Source: Shouchella lonarensis (GTDB taxonomy: Bacteria > Bacillota > Bacilli > Bacillales > Bacillaceae_D). From it: a DNA stretch of 64,000 nucleotides. Position numbers and translations under genes: made by a program. The notes below the pieces were generated by a model, which searched no databases, was not told the origin of the DNA, and saw nothing but the letters and a program-made list of their open reading frames with translations. The stretch is taken from the NCBI RefSeq assembly GCF_900096965.1, contig NZ_FMYM01000009.1, forward strand, positions 61,953 through 125,952, written 5' to 3'. Below, piece by piece: positions 31,439-41,148 of the stretch (positions are counted from its first letter, which is position 1; every line of letters begins with the position of its first letter).

Positions 31439-32329
31439 ATGAAAAATAAAACCATTTCCGTTATCGGGGTGCCGATGCATTTCGGTCAAGGCATCGGTGG
31501 GGTCGATCTTGGGCCGCAAGCATTGCGGCACGCCGGATTTATTGATATGTTAAAGACATTATATACAACCGTCATCGACAAAGGCGACATTGTGCCGTCC
31601 ACTGCATCAGGGAAAGAAGATGGCTTGCAAAACGGACGCGCGATTGTTGAAACAACAAATGAAGTGCGCGATCAAGTGTATGAGATGTTGACAGAGGGAG
31701 CGCTACCGATTACGCTTGGTGGTGACCATAGCATTGCGCTCGGTACATTAGCCGGGGTTGTCAAGCATGATCCGAACGTCGGTGTTATTTGGTATGACGC
31801 GCACCCTGATTTAAATACAGATGAAACGTCTCCATCTGGCAATATTCACGGGATGCCACTTGCAGCTGGGCTGGGCATCGGGCACGAGCGTTTAAAAAGC
31901 CTCTTTACCGGTGGATTCATTAAGCCAGAAAATGTCGTCCTCATTGCGGCGCGCTCAATCGATGAGGGAGAAAAGAAACTGATTCGCGAGCACGGCATTC
32001 AAACGTATACAATGCCATACATCAATGAAAAAGGGATGGCCGCGGTTATGCAAGAAGCGATCGCTTACTTGCGTGCAAAAACAAACCGTGTTCATATTAG
32101 TTTTGACGTAGATTCCCTTGATGCGCGTGAAGTAGTCGGGACGGGCACACGGGTTGCTGCTGGCCCGACATACCGAGAAACAGAGCTCGCGTTTGAAATG
32201 CTTGCCAAATCAGAACTGATCACATCCATTGATGTTGTGGAAGTAAACCCACTATTGGATGAGCAGAACAAAACAGCGGAAATTGCAGTGGCCTTGACGG
32301 CATCACTACTCGGCAAAACATACTTATAA
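31439..32329 (+). CDS. rocF: Arginase
   Basis: The product has 296 residues. Manganese ligands are in [19 protein letters not shown] and [11 protein letters not shown]. Arginase hydrolyses arginine to ornithine and urea. It forms an operon with rocD, 10 bases downstream, so ornithine passes directly to the aminotransferase. Expression is expected to be sigma-54 dependent. Confidence 0.95.
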   Translation: MKNKTISVIGVPMHFGQGIGGVDLGPQALRHAGFIDMLKTLYTTVIDKGDIVPSTASGKEDGLQNGRAIVETTNEVRDQVYEMLTEGALPITLGGDHSIALGTLAGVVKHDPNVGVIWYDAHPDLNTDETSPSGNIHGMPLAAGLGIGHERLKSLFTGGFIKPENVVLIAARSIDEGEKKLIREHGIQTYTMPYINEKGMAAVMQEAIAYLRAKTNRVHISFDVDSLDAREVVGTGTRVAAGPTYRETELAFEMLAKSELITSIDVVEVNPLLDEQNKTAEIAVALTASLLGKTYL

Positions 32330-32342
32330 GGAGGCGTTCGTG

Positions 32343-33533
32343 ATGACAGCAACAAAAACGATTATTGAAACAACAGAAAAATATGGTGCAAATAACTATC
32401 ATCCACTACCAATCGTCATTTCTGAAGCAAAAGGGGTATGGGTAAAAGACCCGGAAGGCAACCGCTACATGGATATGTTAAGTGCGTATTCTGCGGTAAA
32501 CCAAGGACACTGTCACCCGCGCCTCATCAATAAATTGAAAGAACAAGCGGAGCGCGTCACGCTCACGTCGCGTGCATTCCACAACGATCAACTCGCACCA
32601 TTTTACGAAAAAATTGCGGCGTGGACGAATAAAAATATGGTGTTGCCGATGAATACCGGTGCAGAAGCGGTCGAGACTGCCATTAAAACGGCACGTCGTT
32701 GGGCATATGATGTCAAAGGCGTACAAGACAATCAAGCGGAAATCATCGTTTGTGAAAACAACTTCCACGGACGGACGATGGCGGCCGTATCTTTATCGTC
32801 GAGTGAAGAATACAAACGCGGATTTGGTCCACTCTTACCAGGCATTAAAATCATTCCTTACGGCGACATCGACGCGCTAAAAGCGGCAATCACACCGAAT
32901 ACGGCTGCCTTTATGTTTGAACCAATCCAAGGAGAAGCAGGCATCATCATTCCACCAGACGGCTTCTTAAAAGCGGTTCGTGATATTTGTAGTACAGAAA
33001 ATGTGCTCATGATCGCAGATGAAATCCAAGCCGGACTTGGACGTACGGGCAAGCGCTTTGCCTGTGACCACGAAGGCGTCGAGCCAGACATGTACATTTT
33101 AGGAAAAGCACTCGGTGGCGGCGTGATGCCAATTTCCGTTGTTTGTGCCAATAGCGATGTATTAGGTGTATTTGAACCCGGCTCGCATGGCTCGACATTC
33201 GGTGGGAACCCACTTGCTTGTGCAGTGGCCATTGAGGCACTCAATGTATTAGAGGAAGAAAGACTCGTTGAAAAAGCAGAAGAACTAGGTGCTTATTTCA
33301 TGGCCGAACTGAAAAAATTGACGCATCCAAGCATCAAAGAAGTACGAGGACGCGGCTTGTTTATCGGCATTGAGTTGACTGAAGCAGCGCGCCCGTATTG
33401 TGAGCAATTAAAAGCACGCGGCTTACTGTGCAAAGAAACACATGACACGGTGATCCGCTTTGCCCCACCACTCATCATTACAAAAGAAGAGCTTGATTGG
33501 GCGCTCGCGCAAATTAAAGAAGTACTGAAATAA
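32343..33533 (+). CDS. rocD: Ornithine aminotransferase
   Basis: The product has 396 residues from ATG 32343, which follows [30 protein letters not shown] and [15 protein letters not shown] are typical. The PLP lysine lies in [13 protein letters not shown]. It turns ornithine into glutamate semialdehyde, the second step of the arginase route. Confidence 0.95.
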   Translation: MTATKTIIETTEKYGANNYHPLPIVISEAKGVWVKDPEGNRYMDMLSAYSAVNQGHCHPRLINKLKEQAERVTLTSRAFHNDQLAPFYEKIAAWTNKNMVLPMNTGAEAVETAIKTARRWAYDVKGVQDNQAEIIVCENNFHGRTMAAVSLSSSEEYKRGFGPLLPGIKIIPYGDIDALKAAITPNTAAFMFEPIQGEAGIIIPPDGFLKAVRDICSTENVLMIADEIQAGLGRTGKRFACDHEGVEPDMYILGKALGGGVMPISVVCANSDVLGVFEPGSHGSTFGGNPLACAVAIEALNVLEEERLVEKAEELGAYFMAELKKLTHPSIKEVRGRGLFIGIELTEAARPYCEQLKARGLLCKETHDTVIRFAPPLIITKEELDWALAQIKEVLK

Positions 33534-33542
33534 AATGGTCGT

Positions 33543-33573
33543 CCGTCGCGGATAAAACCGCGGCGGTGTTTTC
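33543..33573 (+). terminator. Hairpin between rocD and pncB
   Basis: CCGTCGCGG pairs with CCGCGGCGG over ATAAAA, followed by TGTTTTC. It may end the roc transcript or reduce read-through. Confidence 0.6.
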
Positions 33574-33600
33574 GTAACAAATGTGAAGGAATGATATGTG

Positions 33601-35277
33601 ATGAAACCCGATAAAACGATTTTTGACTACGTTAAACCAACAAAATTCCGCTACATACATATTTGTACCAATTGTGATCAGCCGCACTTTTCCAATGAGG
33701 AAGTGGCAAACCGTTCATGCCTTGCTTGTGAAGGTACGCACTTTCACGTGACGCCATACTATAATCCAGCCGAAGACTACGCCCTCGATGTTGACTACTA
33801 TGCGATTACAATGATGTACGCGCTCTGGAAAGAAGGCTTACATAAAACCGAAGTAGTCTTTGATGACTTTTACCGCAAAGCCCCGTTTGTCAAAGCGGTT
33901 GGTGATGTGACTGGGGAACTCGGTGGCTACGTCGCTTTCGGCGGTTTAGGTCACCTTATCGATACGATTGAAAACTTATACTTTAACGAGAGCGACATTG
34001 CTTACTTACGTACCCGACCAGAAAATTTTGATGAGGCGTTTCTAGAAGATCTACGCAAGCTCCGGTTCAGCGGTGATTTGTATGCAGTGGAAGAAGGCAA
34101 CCTCATTTTTCCCAATACACCGTTTATCCGAGTTGAAGCGCCGGTGTGGGAATGCATTTGGATCGAAGCGATGCTACTGAATATCATTAACGCTGAATCA
34201 CTCGTCCTAACGAAAGGTTCACGCATGAAGACGATTGCCGGCGAGGACACATTACTGGAAATGGGCAAGCGCCGCGCCCAAGGACGCGACGCAAGTGTGT
34301 ACGGTGCCAAAATGGCGTACATTGCTGGGTTTGCAGCGACGAGCAATGTGAAAGCAGGCAAACAATTTGATGTGCCGGTGACAGGCACCCAAGCCCATGT
34401 CTATATTATGTTCCACCCATCTGAACTGGAAGCGTTTCTCGCGTACGCGGATGTGTTTCCAGAAAAAACGATTCCGCTCCTCGACACAACCGATACCCTC
34501 GGTAGCGGCTTACCGAACGCAATCACAACGGCTCATGCCCTTGCGGAAAAAGGCTACGACATGGCAGCAGTTCGCCTCGATAGCGGTGACCTCGCCTATT
34601 TATCAAAAGAAGTTCGCAAACGACTTGATGAAGCTGGATTACAGCACGTCAAAATTGCTGCCACGAATGACCTAGATGAATATACGATTGCATCTTTAAA
34701 GCAACAAGGCGCAAAAATCGACATTTGGGGCGTTGGCACGAAATACATTACCGCCTACGACAATCCAGCGCTCGGCGGCGTGCATAAAATTGTTGCCCGC
34801 CGTCCGTTTGCAGACGAATTCGAGCGTGGTGTGTACACCTTTGATGACTGGATTGCCCTTATTAAAATTTCTGAGAGCATGGAAAAGATTTTAAACCCAG
34901 GGCGTAAAAAAGTGTACCGTTTATTTGGTAAAGATGGTATGGCGAAAGGCGATTACATTTGTCTTGAACACGAAACGCTAGAAGAGCAGCAAGAAATCAC
35001 ATTAAAGCACCCGACGAATCCCCTTAAAGTGAAGAAAGTCGGAAACTTTGAAGCAACGCTCTTGCACAAATCGATTTTCCAGCGAGGAAAGCTTGTGTAC
35101 CAGGTCCCAACTTTGCAAACGGTTCGTCAGTATCACCAACAGCAAAAGCAGTGTTTTTGGGAAGAATATTTACGATTGGAAGTCCCGGAAGTATACCGTG
35201 TCGCGTTGTCGGATGAACTACGGCAAATGAAAGCGCGTCTGATCGCGGAACATCGCGGGGGAGAAGGGCATAGGTAA
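33601..35277 (+). CDS. pncB: Nicotinate phosphoribosyltransferase with zinc-ribbon N-terminus
   Basis: The product has 558 residues, about 65 more than the Bacillus enzyme. The extra N-terminus has CTNCDQPHF and CLACEGTHF, two CxxC pairs that suggest a zinc ribbon. The catalytic core starts near DYYAITMMYALWKEGLH. Active-site segments ALDVDYYA, VRLDSGDLAYLS and GVGTKYITA are recognisable. It makes nicotinate mononucleotide in the NAD salvage pathway. Confidence 0.9.
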   Translation: MKPDKTIFDYVKPTKFRYIHICTNCDQPHFSNEEVANRSCLACEGTHFHVTPYYNPAEDYALDVDYYAITMMYALWKEGLHKTEVVFDDFYRKAPFVKAVGDVTGELGGYVAFGGLGHLIDTIENLYFNESDIAYLRTRPENFDEAFLEDLRKLRFSGDLYAVEEGNLIFPNTPFIRVEAPVWECIWIEAMLLNIINAESLVLTKGSRMKTIAGEDTLLEMGKRRAQGRDASVYGAKMAYIAGFAATSNVKAGKQFDVPVTGTQAHVYIMFHPSELEAFLAYADVFPEKTIPLLDTTDTLGSGLPNAITTAHALAEKGYDMAAVRLDSGDLAYLSKEVRKRLDEAGLQHVKIAATNDLDEYTIASLKQQGAKIDIWGVGTKYITAYDNPALGGVHKIVARRPFADEFERGVYTFDDWIALIKISESMEKILNPGRKKVYRLFGKDGMAKGDYICLEHETLEEQQEITLKHPTNPLKVKKVGNFEATLLHKSIFQRGKLVYQVPTLQTVRQYHQQQKQCFWEEYLRLEVPEVYRVALSDELRQMKARLIAEHRGGEGHR

Positions 35278-35314
35278 ATGAAAAAATACCTGGGAACAGG
35301 TGTTTTTTCATTTT
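35276..35314. terminator. Strong bidirectional terminator after pncB
   Basis: AAATGAAAAAA-ACCTG-GGAA-CAGGT-TTTTTTCATTT forms a long stem with T runs on both strands. It marks the border between the core region and the secondary-metabolism island. Confidence 0.85.
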
Positions 35315-35363
35315 GTGTACAAATGTTCCCTATACACTTTTGTGCACACTTTAGGCAATTGTA

Positions 35364-35392
35364 TTGCTCTATTAAACATAGCGTGCTACAAT
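35364..35392 (+). promoter_or_regulatory. Candidate promoter of the regulator-loaP unit
   Basis: TTGCTC (35364-35369), 17 bases, TACAAT (35387-35392), about 130 bases before the first regulator gene. Confidence 0.5.
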
Positions 35393-35525
35393 GTTCGAGA
35401 AGGTGGGACATGATCAGCGTAGAGAAGTAAGCGTATTTGTCGAATAGGGGTGAGATCGTTGATCACTGCGTTTATATTTTATAGAGATAAGAAAATCTTG
35501 TCGATATTAAAAGGAGGAGTAGAGA

Positions 35526-35903
35526 ATGCGTAAAAAAGTGGATAAACTACTGCAAGAATGTCGTGAAAACCTTGATTTATTAGATCAAAAAGAGATGCCA
35601 CACATGAGCGAAATATTTGAGTTCGATTGGAAAGAAGAACAAATAGTTTCTGCTGTGAGACAAGGAATATTAAGTGAGGAACAATGTATACAAACTTCCA
35701 ACATATTGAAAGCGTTAAATAAACTACCACAATTAGAGCGCGAACTATTTTTCTTACGTAATTTCCACCGAGAGAAAATAACAGTGCAACAAATTGCGAG
35801 AAATTTCTCAATCAGTCACCGACATTATCACCGGGTAAAAGGAGAGGCTTTAGACGAGTTAGCGCGTTTACTACGTTTAGAAAAGCAATTAGCATTCTCC
35901 TAG
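35526..35903 (+). CDS. Small regulator with sigma-region-4-like HTH
   Basis: The product has 125 residues. The C-terminal half, LPQLERELFFLRNFHREKIT followed by VQQIARNFSISHRHYHRVK, resembles sigma-70 region 4. No region 2 is present, so it is not a full sigma factor. AAAGGAGGAG precedes the start. It lies 37 bases upstream of the LoaP gene and probably belongs to the same unit; a role in controlling the island is inferred. Confidence 0.6.
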   Translation: MRKKVDKLLQECRENLDLLDQKEMPHMSEIFEFDWKEEQIVSAVRQGILSEEQCIQTSNILKALNKLPQLERELFFLRNFHREKITVQQIARNFSISHRHYHRVKGEALDELARLLRLEKQLAFS

Positions 35904-35940
35904 ATAGCTTCTAGAAAATGAATTGCGGGAGGCGGGAACT

Positions 35941-36522
35941 ATGGAATCTTTGTGGTATGCCTTATACGTGCGATCAGGGAGAGAAGAACAAGCCCGCTGC
36001 TTGATCGGTAAATACTTAAGTGAGCATATTAAGCAAATACTCATTCCAAGACGGAAAATGTGGGAAAGACGTCAAGGGATACGTCATGAAGTAATAAAAA
36101 AATTATTTCCGGGTTATTTGCTCCTGCAAACCCGTATGAATATAGATTTATACAACCGCCTAAAAGCAACCCCAGGTTGTTTCCATTTATTAAACACTCG
36201 CCGTTATCATCTTGATTACGATGCACAAGATGCTGCTAATGTGATGACACAAAGCGAGTGCTTTAGCGCCATCCCTGCGAAAGAGATGGAGTTATTGTTA
36301 GGACTTACGAGAGAAGGCGAAAATATAGGTGTATCTGAGATTTATATTGAGAATGCGCGTGTTGCTGTTCGCTCTGGTCCACTAAAAGGGTTTGAAGGTT
36401 TAATAAAAAGAGTGAATAAGCGCAAGAAGCGGGCTAAAGTCGTGTTTACGTTCATGGGCAATAACCAAGAAATGGATATGAGTGTAGAAATATTATCTGT
36501 TATGAGCGAAGTTGCTCATTAA
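35941..36522 (+). CDS. loaP: LoaP-type NusG paralogue (antiterminator)
   Basis: The product has 193 residues from ATG 35941. The N-terminal NGN domain begins SLWYALYVRSGREEQARCLI, with KLFPGYLLLQT typical of NusG-like proteins. A KOW domain follows near residue 140 (VRSGPLKGFEGLIKRVNKRK). The sequence is basic in IPRRKMWERRQGIRHEV. LoaP proteins promote processive transcription of long biosynthetic operons in Bacillus and relatives; here more than 20 kb of such genes lie downstream on the same strand. The general NusG gene is expected elsewhere. Confidence 0.85.
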   Translation: MESLWYALYVRSGREEQARCLIGKYLSEHIKQILIPRRKMWERRQGIRHEVIKKLFPGYLLLQTRMNIDLYNRLKATPGCFHLLNTRRYHLDYDAQDAANVMTQSECFSAIPAKEMELLLGLTREGENIGVSEIYIENARVAVRSGPLKGFEGLIKRVNKRKKRAKVVFTFMGNNQEMDMSVEILSVMSEVAH

Positions 36523-36580
36523 TTATGAACAATGATATATCGTTTATCTGAAATGCTTATAAATGAAAAGGGGACTATCA

Positions 36581-37030
36581 ATGAACACAAAAACAAAAAC
36601 GTTTCCGATTTTCTTTTCAAAGTATCACCATGGCTGTGAAAGTGTGTTTGCCTTAGCAGAGCATATTTTCCTTGCGGTGGAGAATAAAGAAGATTACTTT
36701 ATCGATCATTATGATACCGTTGCCCGGATTTATCCTGATGTTCGTCAGTTTGTAGTTCGGGAGAGACCAAGTACCACGCTTATCTTACAAGTTGACGAAG
36801 ACGACGCTTATATGCCAAATATGAAGGCGAGCTTCACGTTATTAATTGACCAGCTGCAACATTACCTTGAAAAAAACGAGAATGAGTATATCTGCTTAGA
36901 ATTATATAATTGCTATGAGATGACGTTGTTGGATAAAATCTTTTTTGATGTGTTAATGAAGCGGGTACTGGCGTTTGGGTTTAATTTGTTGATTAAGATG
37001 GAAGAGAATGAGGTGTTGGGGGCGGTTTGA
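36581..37030 (+). CDS. Hypothetical protein
   Basis: The product has 149 residues from ATG 36581 behind AAAAGGGGAC. I do not recognise it. It has no membrane helix and no clear motif. Acidic segments VENKEDYFIDHYD and QVDEDDAYMP alternate with hydrophobic ones, which suggests a folded cytosolic domain. It follows loaP directly and may belong to the same regulatory unit. Confidence 0.5.
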   Translation: MNTKTKTFPIFFSKYHHGCESVFALAEHIFLAVENKEDYFIDHYDTVARIYPDVRQFVVRERPSTTLILQVDEDDAYMPNMKASFTLLIDQLQHYLEKNENEYICLELYNCYEMTLLDKIFFDVLMKRVLAFGFNLLIKMEENEVLGAV

Positions 37031-37069
37031 GAGTATCAGGGAATACAATGAATGCAATAGAGCGTTCTT

Positions 37070-37298
37070 CTAGGGGCGCTCGAGATGCTTGAGAGAATGA
37101 AGAAAGATACAAGAGACTTCGTCGCCCATTGGGCACTTCCTAGGCATAATTTGGCATTCGCATGGTGCATTTAGCATTGATGTCTGAGGGAGAGTAGTTA
37201 AGTCGTTTAACTCGAGCTTCCTATTTTTTCGAATAATATTCCCTAAAACAGGACCGCTACCCCTCATCTTTATTGTCCAGTTAAGTGTAGCCCATCCA
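37070..37298 (-). mobile_element. Left-end fragment of the IS3-family element
   Basis: Read on the minus strand, the sequence starts TGGGCTACACTTAACTGGAC within the terminal repeat TGGATGGGCTACACT found at 58478 and 61231. Similarity continues through the non-coding left end (for example AATAGGAAGCTC against AACTAGGAAGCTC) and then fades. The open frame here is not a gene. Confidence 0.7.
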
Positions 37299-37350
37299 GA
37301 CAAACAGACAAGATCCTAAAGGACGTTAATCGATGTTTCGGCTCGTTAAT

Positions 37351-37534
37351 GAAATGAAGGGGACATAAAAATTTGAGGTAGCGCGAAGCAGGGCTTGGGT
37401 GAATGGGCGAAGCTATGTCTTAATTGAGGTAAATAAACTGATTCATGAGATGTATTCTTAGCTATGGAATGAAGGAGATATAAAATTCTGAGGTAGTGTA
37501 TAGAACAATTTGGGTGAATGGGCGAAGCTATATC
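37351..37534 (+). repeat. Two diverged 69-base direct repeats
   Basis: Units at 37351-37419 and 37466-37534 share GAATGAAGG-GA-ATAAAA, TGAGGTAG and an identical GGGTGAATGGGCGAAGCTAT. Each starts with the ribosome-binding cassette seen before other genes of the island. In one frame both read WVNGRSY, but in-frame stops exclude an intact gene. They look like a duplicated and decayed short gene. Confidence 0.5.
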
Positions 37535-37556
37535 ATGATAATGAACATAATGATTG

Positions 37557-37577
37557 CACTTACTGAATAAGTAAGTG
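37557..37577 (+). other. Short perfect hairpin in the island leader
   Basis: CACTTACT and AGTAAGTG form an 8-bp stem with loop GAATA. No T run follows, so it is not a terminator. It could be an RNA recognition element for the LoaP protein or chance. Confidence 0.3.
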
Positions 37578-37668
37578 AGCCTGAGTGTGTGGGGGGATTT
37601 AGTCGTATTTAACTGTAAGCAGAATGCACTATCTATAAGGTTTATATTATTTTTTAGGGGGAGATTTT

Positions 37669-38043
37669 ATGTAAGATAAAAATGACATGCTCTATCACTA
37701 TTATTTGAAACCAGGGTCGGAGTACTATGATCCACCATGAATGATAACCACAATGACGGAGGAAGTAGCCAGCTCGATTTGTATACAATTGAGAAGCCAT
37801 TGCGGTTTATTAATAGTGGAGGGATATATACCGCTGAAAGAAAGATAAAAAAAGGTGATCATAAAGGAAGCAAGACCGAAAGAATTGTCCCAAATGATCC
37901 TAAGACCATTATCTAGAGATATCGTGGGGCGTTCATGACGATCCAGATCGAATGTCCGAAGGACACATCGGGAGAATGAATTGCTTAAGGATGGCCCTTC
38001 TTCGGTGGGGGCTAAACATATTATACGAGGAGATATAAAATGA
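37669..38043 (+). pseudogene. Relic of a class III lanthipeptide synthetase (LanKC)
   Basis: AGGGGGAGATTTT-ATG is followed at once by a stop codon, then MLYHYYLKPGSEYYDPP, which resembles a LanKC N-terminus. After a gap and frame changes come RFINSGGIYTAERKI and VIIKEARPKEL (37855-37878); the KEARP motif is the kinase lysine region of LanKC. RENELLKDGPSS follows in yet another frame. Most of a protein near 850 residues is missing. The last frame ends in TGA overlapping the start of the exporter gene. Confidence 0.65.
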
Positions 38044-39773
38044 ACAGGTCTCATCTATTTACCTTAATACGGCTTATAAAATGGCCAAAAAAAATAGTCT
38101 TTGGTACCTTTTCGTTGGCGATAATCACGGCGATTTTAGGGCTACTCATTCCATTATTTACGAAAAACATTATTGATTCTTTTACTGATGGTAATATTGA
38201 TGTTGCTAAAGTATTCTTATTAGTTGGGGTGTTTCTATTTAATGTAGCCTTAGGCGCCACCTCATATTATATGCTGTGTTACATAGGTGAATATACAATT
38301 TACCGTTTGCGAGAAAAAATGTGGGGGCATGTACTGAAACTACCTATTAGTTACTTTGACAACAACGAGACAGGTCAAACGGTCAGTCGGTTGACTGATG
38401 ATGTGTCGACATTAAATAATTTTGTGTCTAGAAGTATACCTGAATTTATTTCACAAGTACTACTTGTCATTGGATCAGTGGTCTTTTTATTTATTTTGGA
38501 TTGGAAATTGACACTGGCATTATTAGTGATGGTACCGATTTTAATGATCATTATTTTGCCTGTAGGAAAATGGACGTATGCAGTTGCGGAAAAAACACAA
38601 AATGAAATGGCGCGTTTTATTGGGCATTTAAGTCGTGTCTTAGGAGAGATGCGCCTTGTAAAAAGTTACAGTGGTGAAAAAAAAGAATATACGCGTGTGA
38701 TGAAGTCAGGAGAAAATTTATTTCGGCTTAATTTAAAAGCAGCAAAGCTAGAATCAATTGTTTCTCCTCTCATATCCGCAACATTAATGTTAATTGTGCT
38801 TGTATTAGTAGGGTACGGGGGATTGCGTCTTACAAATGGAACGATCACGCCAGGTACTTTTGTAGCCGTTATTTTTTATATCATACAAGCAATCGTCCCT
38901 ATAAGTTCAGTTTTCTCTTTCTTTACGGAGTATAAAGCAACTTCAGGAGCGACAAAAAGGTTGCATGAGATCTATTCATTGGCAGAAGAGAAGGTAGATG
39001 AGTATGATGAGGGTTTCTTTGTGCCACACGGACAACTGAGCTTTCAAAATGTCTCTTATTCATATAATGGAGAATCCGATGTAGTAAAAAATATCTCTTT
39101 CACTGCCGAACCAAATCAAGTCACCGCTATTATAGGTCCTTCAGGTGCAGGGAAGACGACGCTCTTTCATTTAGTTGAGCAGATGTATACGGTGAGTAAG
39201 GGTATGATTTCATATGATCAGTTTCCAGTAGGAAATATTCCGTTATCAAATTGGCGTAAAATGATTGGTTATGTGATGCAAGATAGCGCGATTATGAGTG
39301 GAACGATTAGGGAAAATATTTTATACGGGATGGAGGACGATGATGAAGAAAGCATGATGCATTATGCAAGATTAGCAAATGCGCATGATTTTATCAGTAA
39401 TCTCCCAGAAGGATATGATACGATCGTTGGTGAGAGAGGAATCAAGTTATCAGGTGGACAGAAGCAACGTATTGCGATTGCGCGTGCTTTTATGGTGAAT
39501 CCAAAGATCTTATTGCTTGATGAGGCAACGGCAAACCTAGATAACGAGAGTGAAAGGTCTGTGCAGTCGGCGATGTATAACTTGATGGAAAATCGTACAA
39601 CGTTAGTCATTGCACATCGTTTATCAACGATCAGAAATGCAGACAAAATTGTTTTCCTAGATCAAGGACAAGTGACTGGTGCTGGCAACCATGATGAGTT
39701 GATGGAAACACATCGAAAATATGCGGAGTTTGTTAATGGACAGAACTTGAGGTCATTGCAGGAGATTGTTTAG
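38040..39773 (+). CDS. ABC exporter, fused membrane and ATPase domains (LanT-like)
   Basis: The product has 577 residues. Six membrane helices occupy about residues 15-300, and the ATPase follows: Walker A GPSGAGKTT, signature LSGGQKQRIAIAR, Walker B ILLLDEATANLD. No C39 peptidase domain is present, as in exporters of class III lanthipeptides and in multidrug half-transporters. The start follows GAGGAGATATAAA. It is intact although its neighbours are decayed, so it may have been kept for another substrate or for self-protection. Confidence 0.8.
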   Translation: MNRSHLFTLIRLIKWPKKIVFGTFSLAIITAILGLLIPLFTKNIIDSFTDGNIDVAKVFLLVGVFLFNVALGATSYYMLCYIGEYTIYRLREKMWGHVLKLPISYFDNNETGQTVSRLTDDVSTLNNFVSRSIPEFISQVLLVIGSVVFLFILDWKLTLALLVMVPILMIIILPVGKWTYAVAEKTQNEMARFIGHLSRVLGEMRLVKSYSGEKKEYTRVMKSGENLFRLNLKAAKLESIVSPLISATLMLIVLVLVGYGGLRLTNGTITPGTFVAVIFYIIQAIVPISSVFSFFTEYKATSGATKRLHEIYSLAEEKVDEYDEGFFVPHGQLSFQNVSYSYNGESDVVKNISFTAEPNQVTAIIGPSGAGKTTLFHLVEQMYTVSKGMISYDQFPVGNIPLSNWRKMIGYVMQDSAIMSGTIRENILYGMEDDDEESMMHYARLANAHDFISNLPEGYDTIVGERGIKLSGGQKQRIAIARAFMVNPKILLLDEATANLDNESERSVQSAMYNLMENRTTLVIAHRLSTIRNADKIVFLDQGQVTGAGNHDELMETHRKYAEFVNGQNLRSLQEIV

Positions 39774-39775
39774 GT

Positions 39776-39868
39776 ATGAAGTTAGAAAAAATCCAAAATG
39801 AATCCTATAGCCGTGCTGCATTCGGGATTTTAGTATTATGTTATACAGAACAGGATGTGTATGAATGA
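39776..39868 (+). CDS. 30-residue ORF, function unknown
   Basis: It begins MKLEKIQNESYSRAAFGI directly after the exporter stop and ends EQDVYE. No convincing ribosome binding site precedes it. It may be a relic. Confidence 0.25.
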   Translation: MKLEKIQNESYSRAAFGILVLCYTEQDVYE

Positions 39869-39879
39869 AGGATATAAAA

Positions 39880-41148
39880 ATGACATCGCATAGGTTTGGT
39901 GATACGCATCTTCACTTATGTGAAACGGACAAGTTCAAAACAACTTCCATTATTTTAATGTTGAGGGCACCCTTGATATAGAAACTGTGACGCCAAGGCA
40001 CTTATTCCAGATATTTTTCAAAGTGGAACAAAGGATTATTCTGATCATGTAATAATTGATCAGAAGCATGATGACATGTATGGTGCTGTACGTTCAGCAG
40101 GTGTACAAAAGGAAGGTGGGCATCACATCATCACGGTTCAGGTAGATGTACCATCTGAGCGGTTTTTATCAGGCAAAGTGTCACTATTTCAAGAAGCACT
40201 CTCTTTGTTATTTGAGGTTCTGACTGGGCCGAAACAAGGAAATGGTGTATTCTATGAAGGAAATTGTTGAGCAAGAGAAGCGATCGTTGAAACAACAGCT
40301 CCAAGCGATATATGATAATAAGATGGCTTATGCCTCTTTACGTATGGAAGAAGAAATGTTCCCGCGAGTGTTAGATCGCGTACCTGAATACGGTCGGATA
40401 GAAGATTTAGACAGACTAGCACCTGAAGACATTTATGATGTATACAAAAAGATGCTCGCGCACGATCGGATGGATTTATTTATTGTAGGCTGTTTTGACG
40501 AGATTCAAGCAAAGGAAACGGTAGCTACGTTTTTGGTGCAAAGCGCCAGGTTCGAGAACGCCAAATGGAGCATATATCAACTAGTGGTAAGAAGGTGATA
40601 AAAGAGAACGTAGTTTTTGAGAAGGACAAAGTGAATCAAGGCCAGTTATATATGGGGTATCGCACGTATGCAACGTGTATGGATGACGATTATGAAGCAA
40701 TGCGAGTGGTGAAATGTATTTTTAGTGGTTCCCTCATCAAAGTTGTTTGTCAATATTCGAGAGAGAGAAAATATTGCTTATCATGTTGATTCTAAATTAG
40801 AGAGCCACAAAGGTGTATTAACGGTAATATCTGGAATTGATCTTGAGAAGTATGATCGAGCTGTTGAAATAATTAAAGAACAAGTCGCAGCGATGAAGCG
40901 GGGGGGTTTTACAGAGAGAGATGGAACATGAAAAAAGAGTGTTAATGAACCAATTGTGGAGTTCTGTTGATACTGCAATGGGGTTTGTTGATCTTGTGTA
41001 TTCCGAAATCATTTTTGGTCATCATAGCTCTTTGTTAGATGGCGCGGAAATGATCCGAAGTGTAACAAAAGAAGAGGTTGTTCAAGCAGCGAATAAGTGG
41101 GAACTGGACACCATTTACTTCTTGACGAGAGAAGGTGAAGAGGAATGA
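39880..41148 (+). pseudogene. Frameshifted M16B peptidase-like gene (YmfF type)
   Basis: GAAGGATATAAAA-ATG opens a frame with THLHLCETDKFKTTSIILM, the N-terminus of YmfF-like M16 proteins. The homologous reading then jumps between frames at least four times: DVPSERFLSGKVSLFQEALS, IVEQEKRSLKQQLQAIYDNK, GQLYMGYRTYA, NIRERENIAYHVDSKLESHK and YSEIIFGHHSSLLDGAEMIR. No HxxEH zinc motif is seen, as expected for the non-catalytic partner. It overlaps the intact M16 gene at its end, the usual arrangement for such pairs. Confidence 0.75.

Noticed and set aside
35479..35811. 110-codon frame antisense to the small regulator gene
   Set aside because: It mirrors the coding strand, has no start signals and reads as a hydrophobic antisense shadow.
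35526..35903. Full alternative sigma factor
   Set aside because: Only a region-4-like HTH is present; regions 2 and 3 are absent.
37070..37303. 77-codon open frame on the minus strand
   Set aside because: It lies on the non-coding left end of an IS3-family fragment and has no ribosome binding site.
37351..37534. CRISPR or tandem peptide genes
   Set aside because: Only two diverged units, no spacer pattern, and in-frame stops in every frame.
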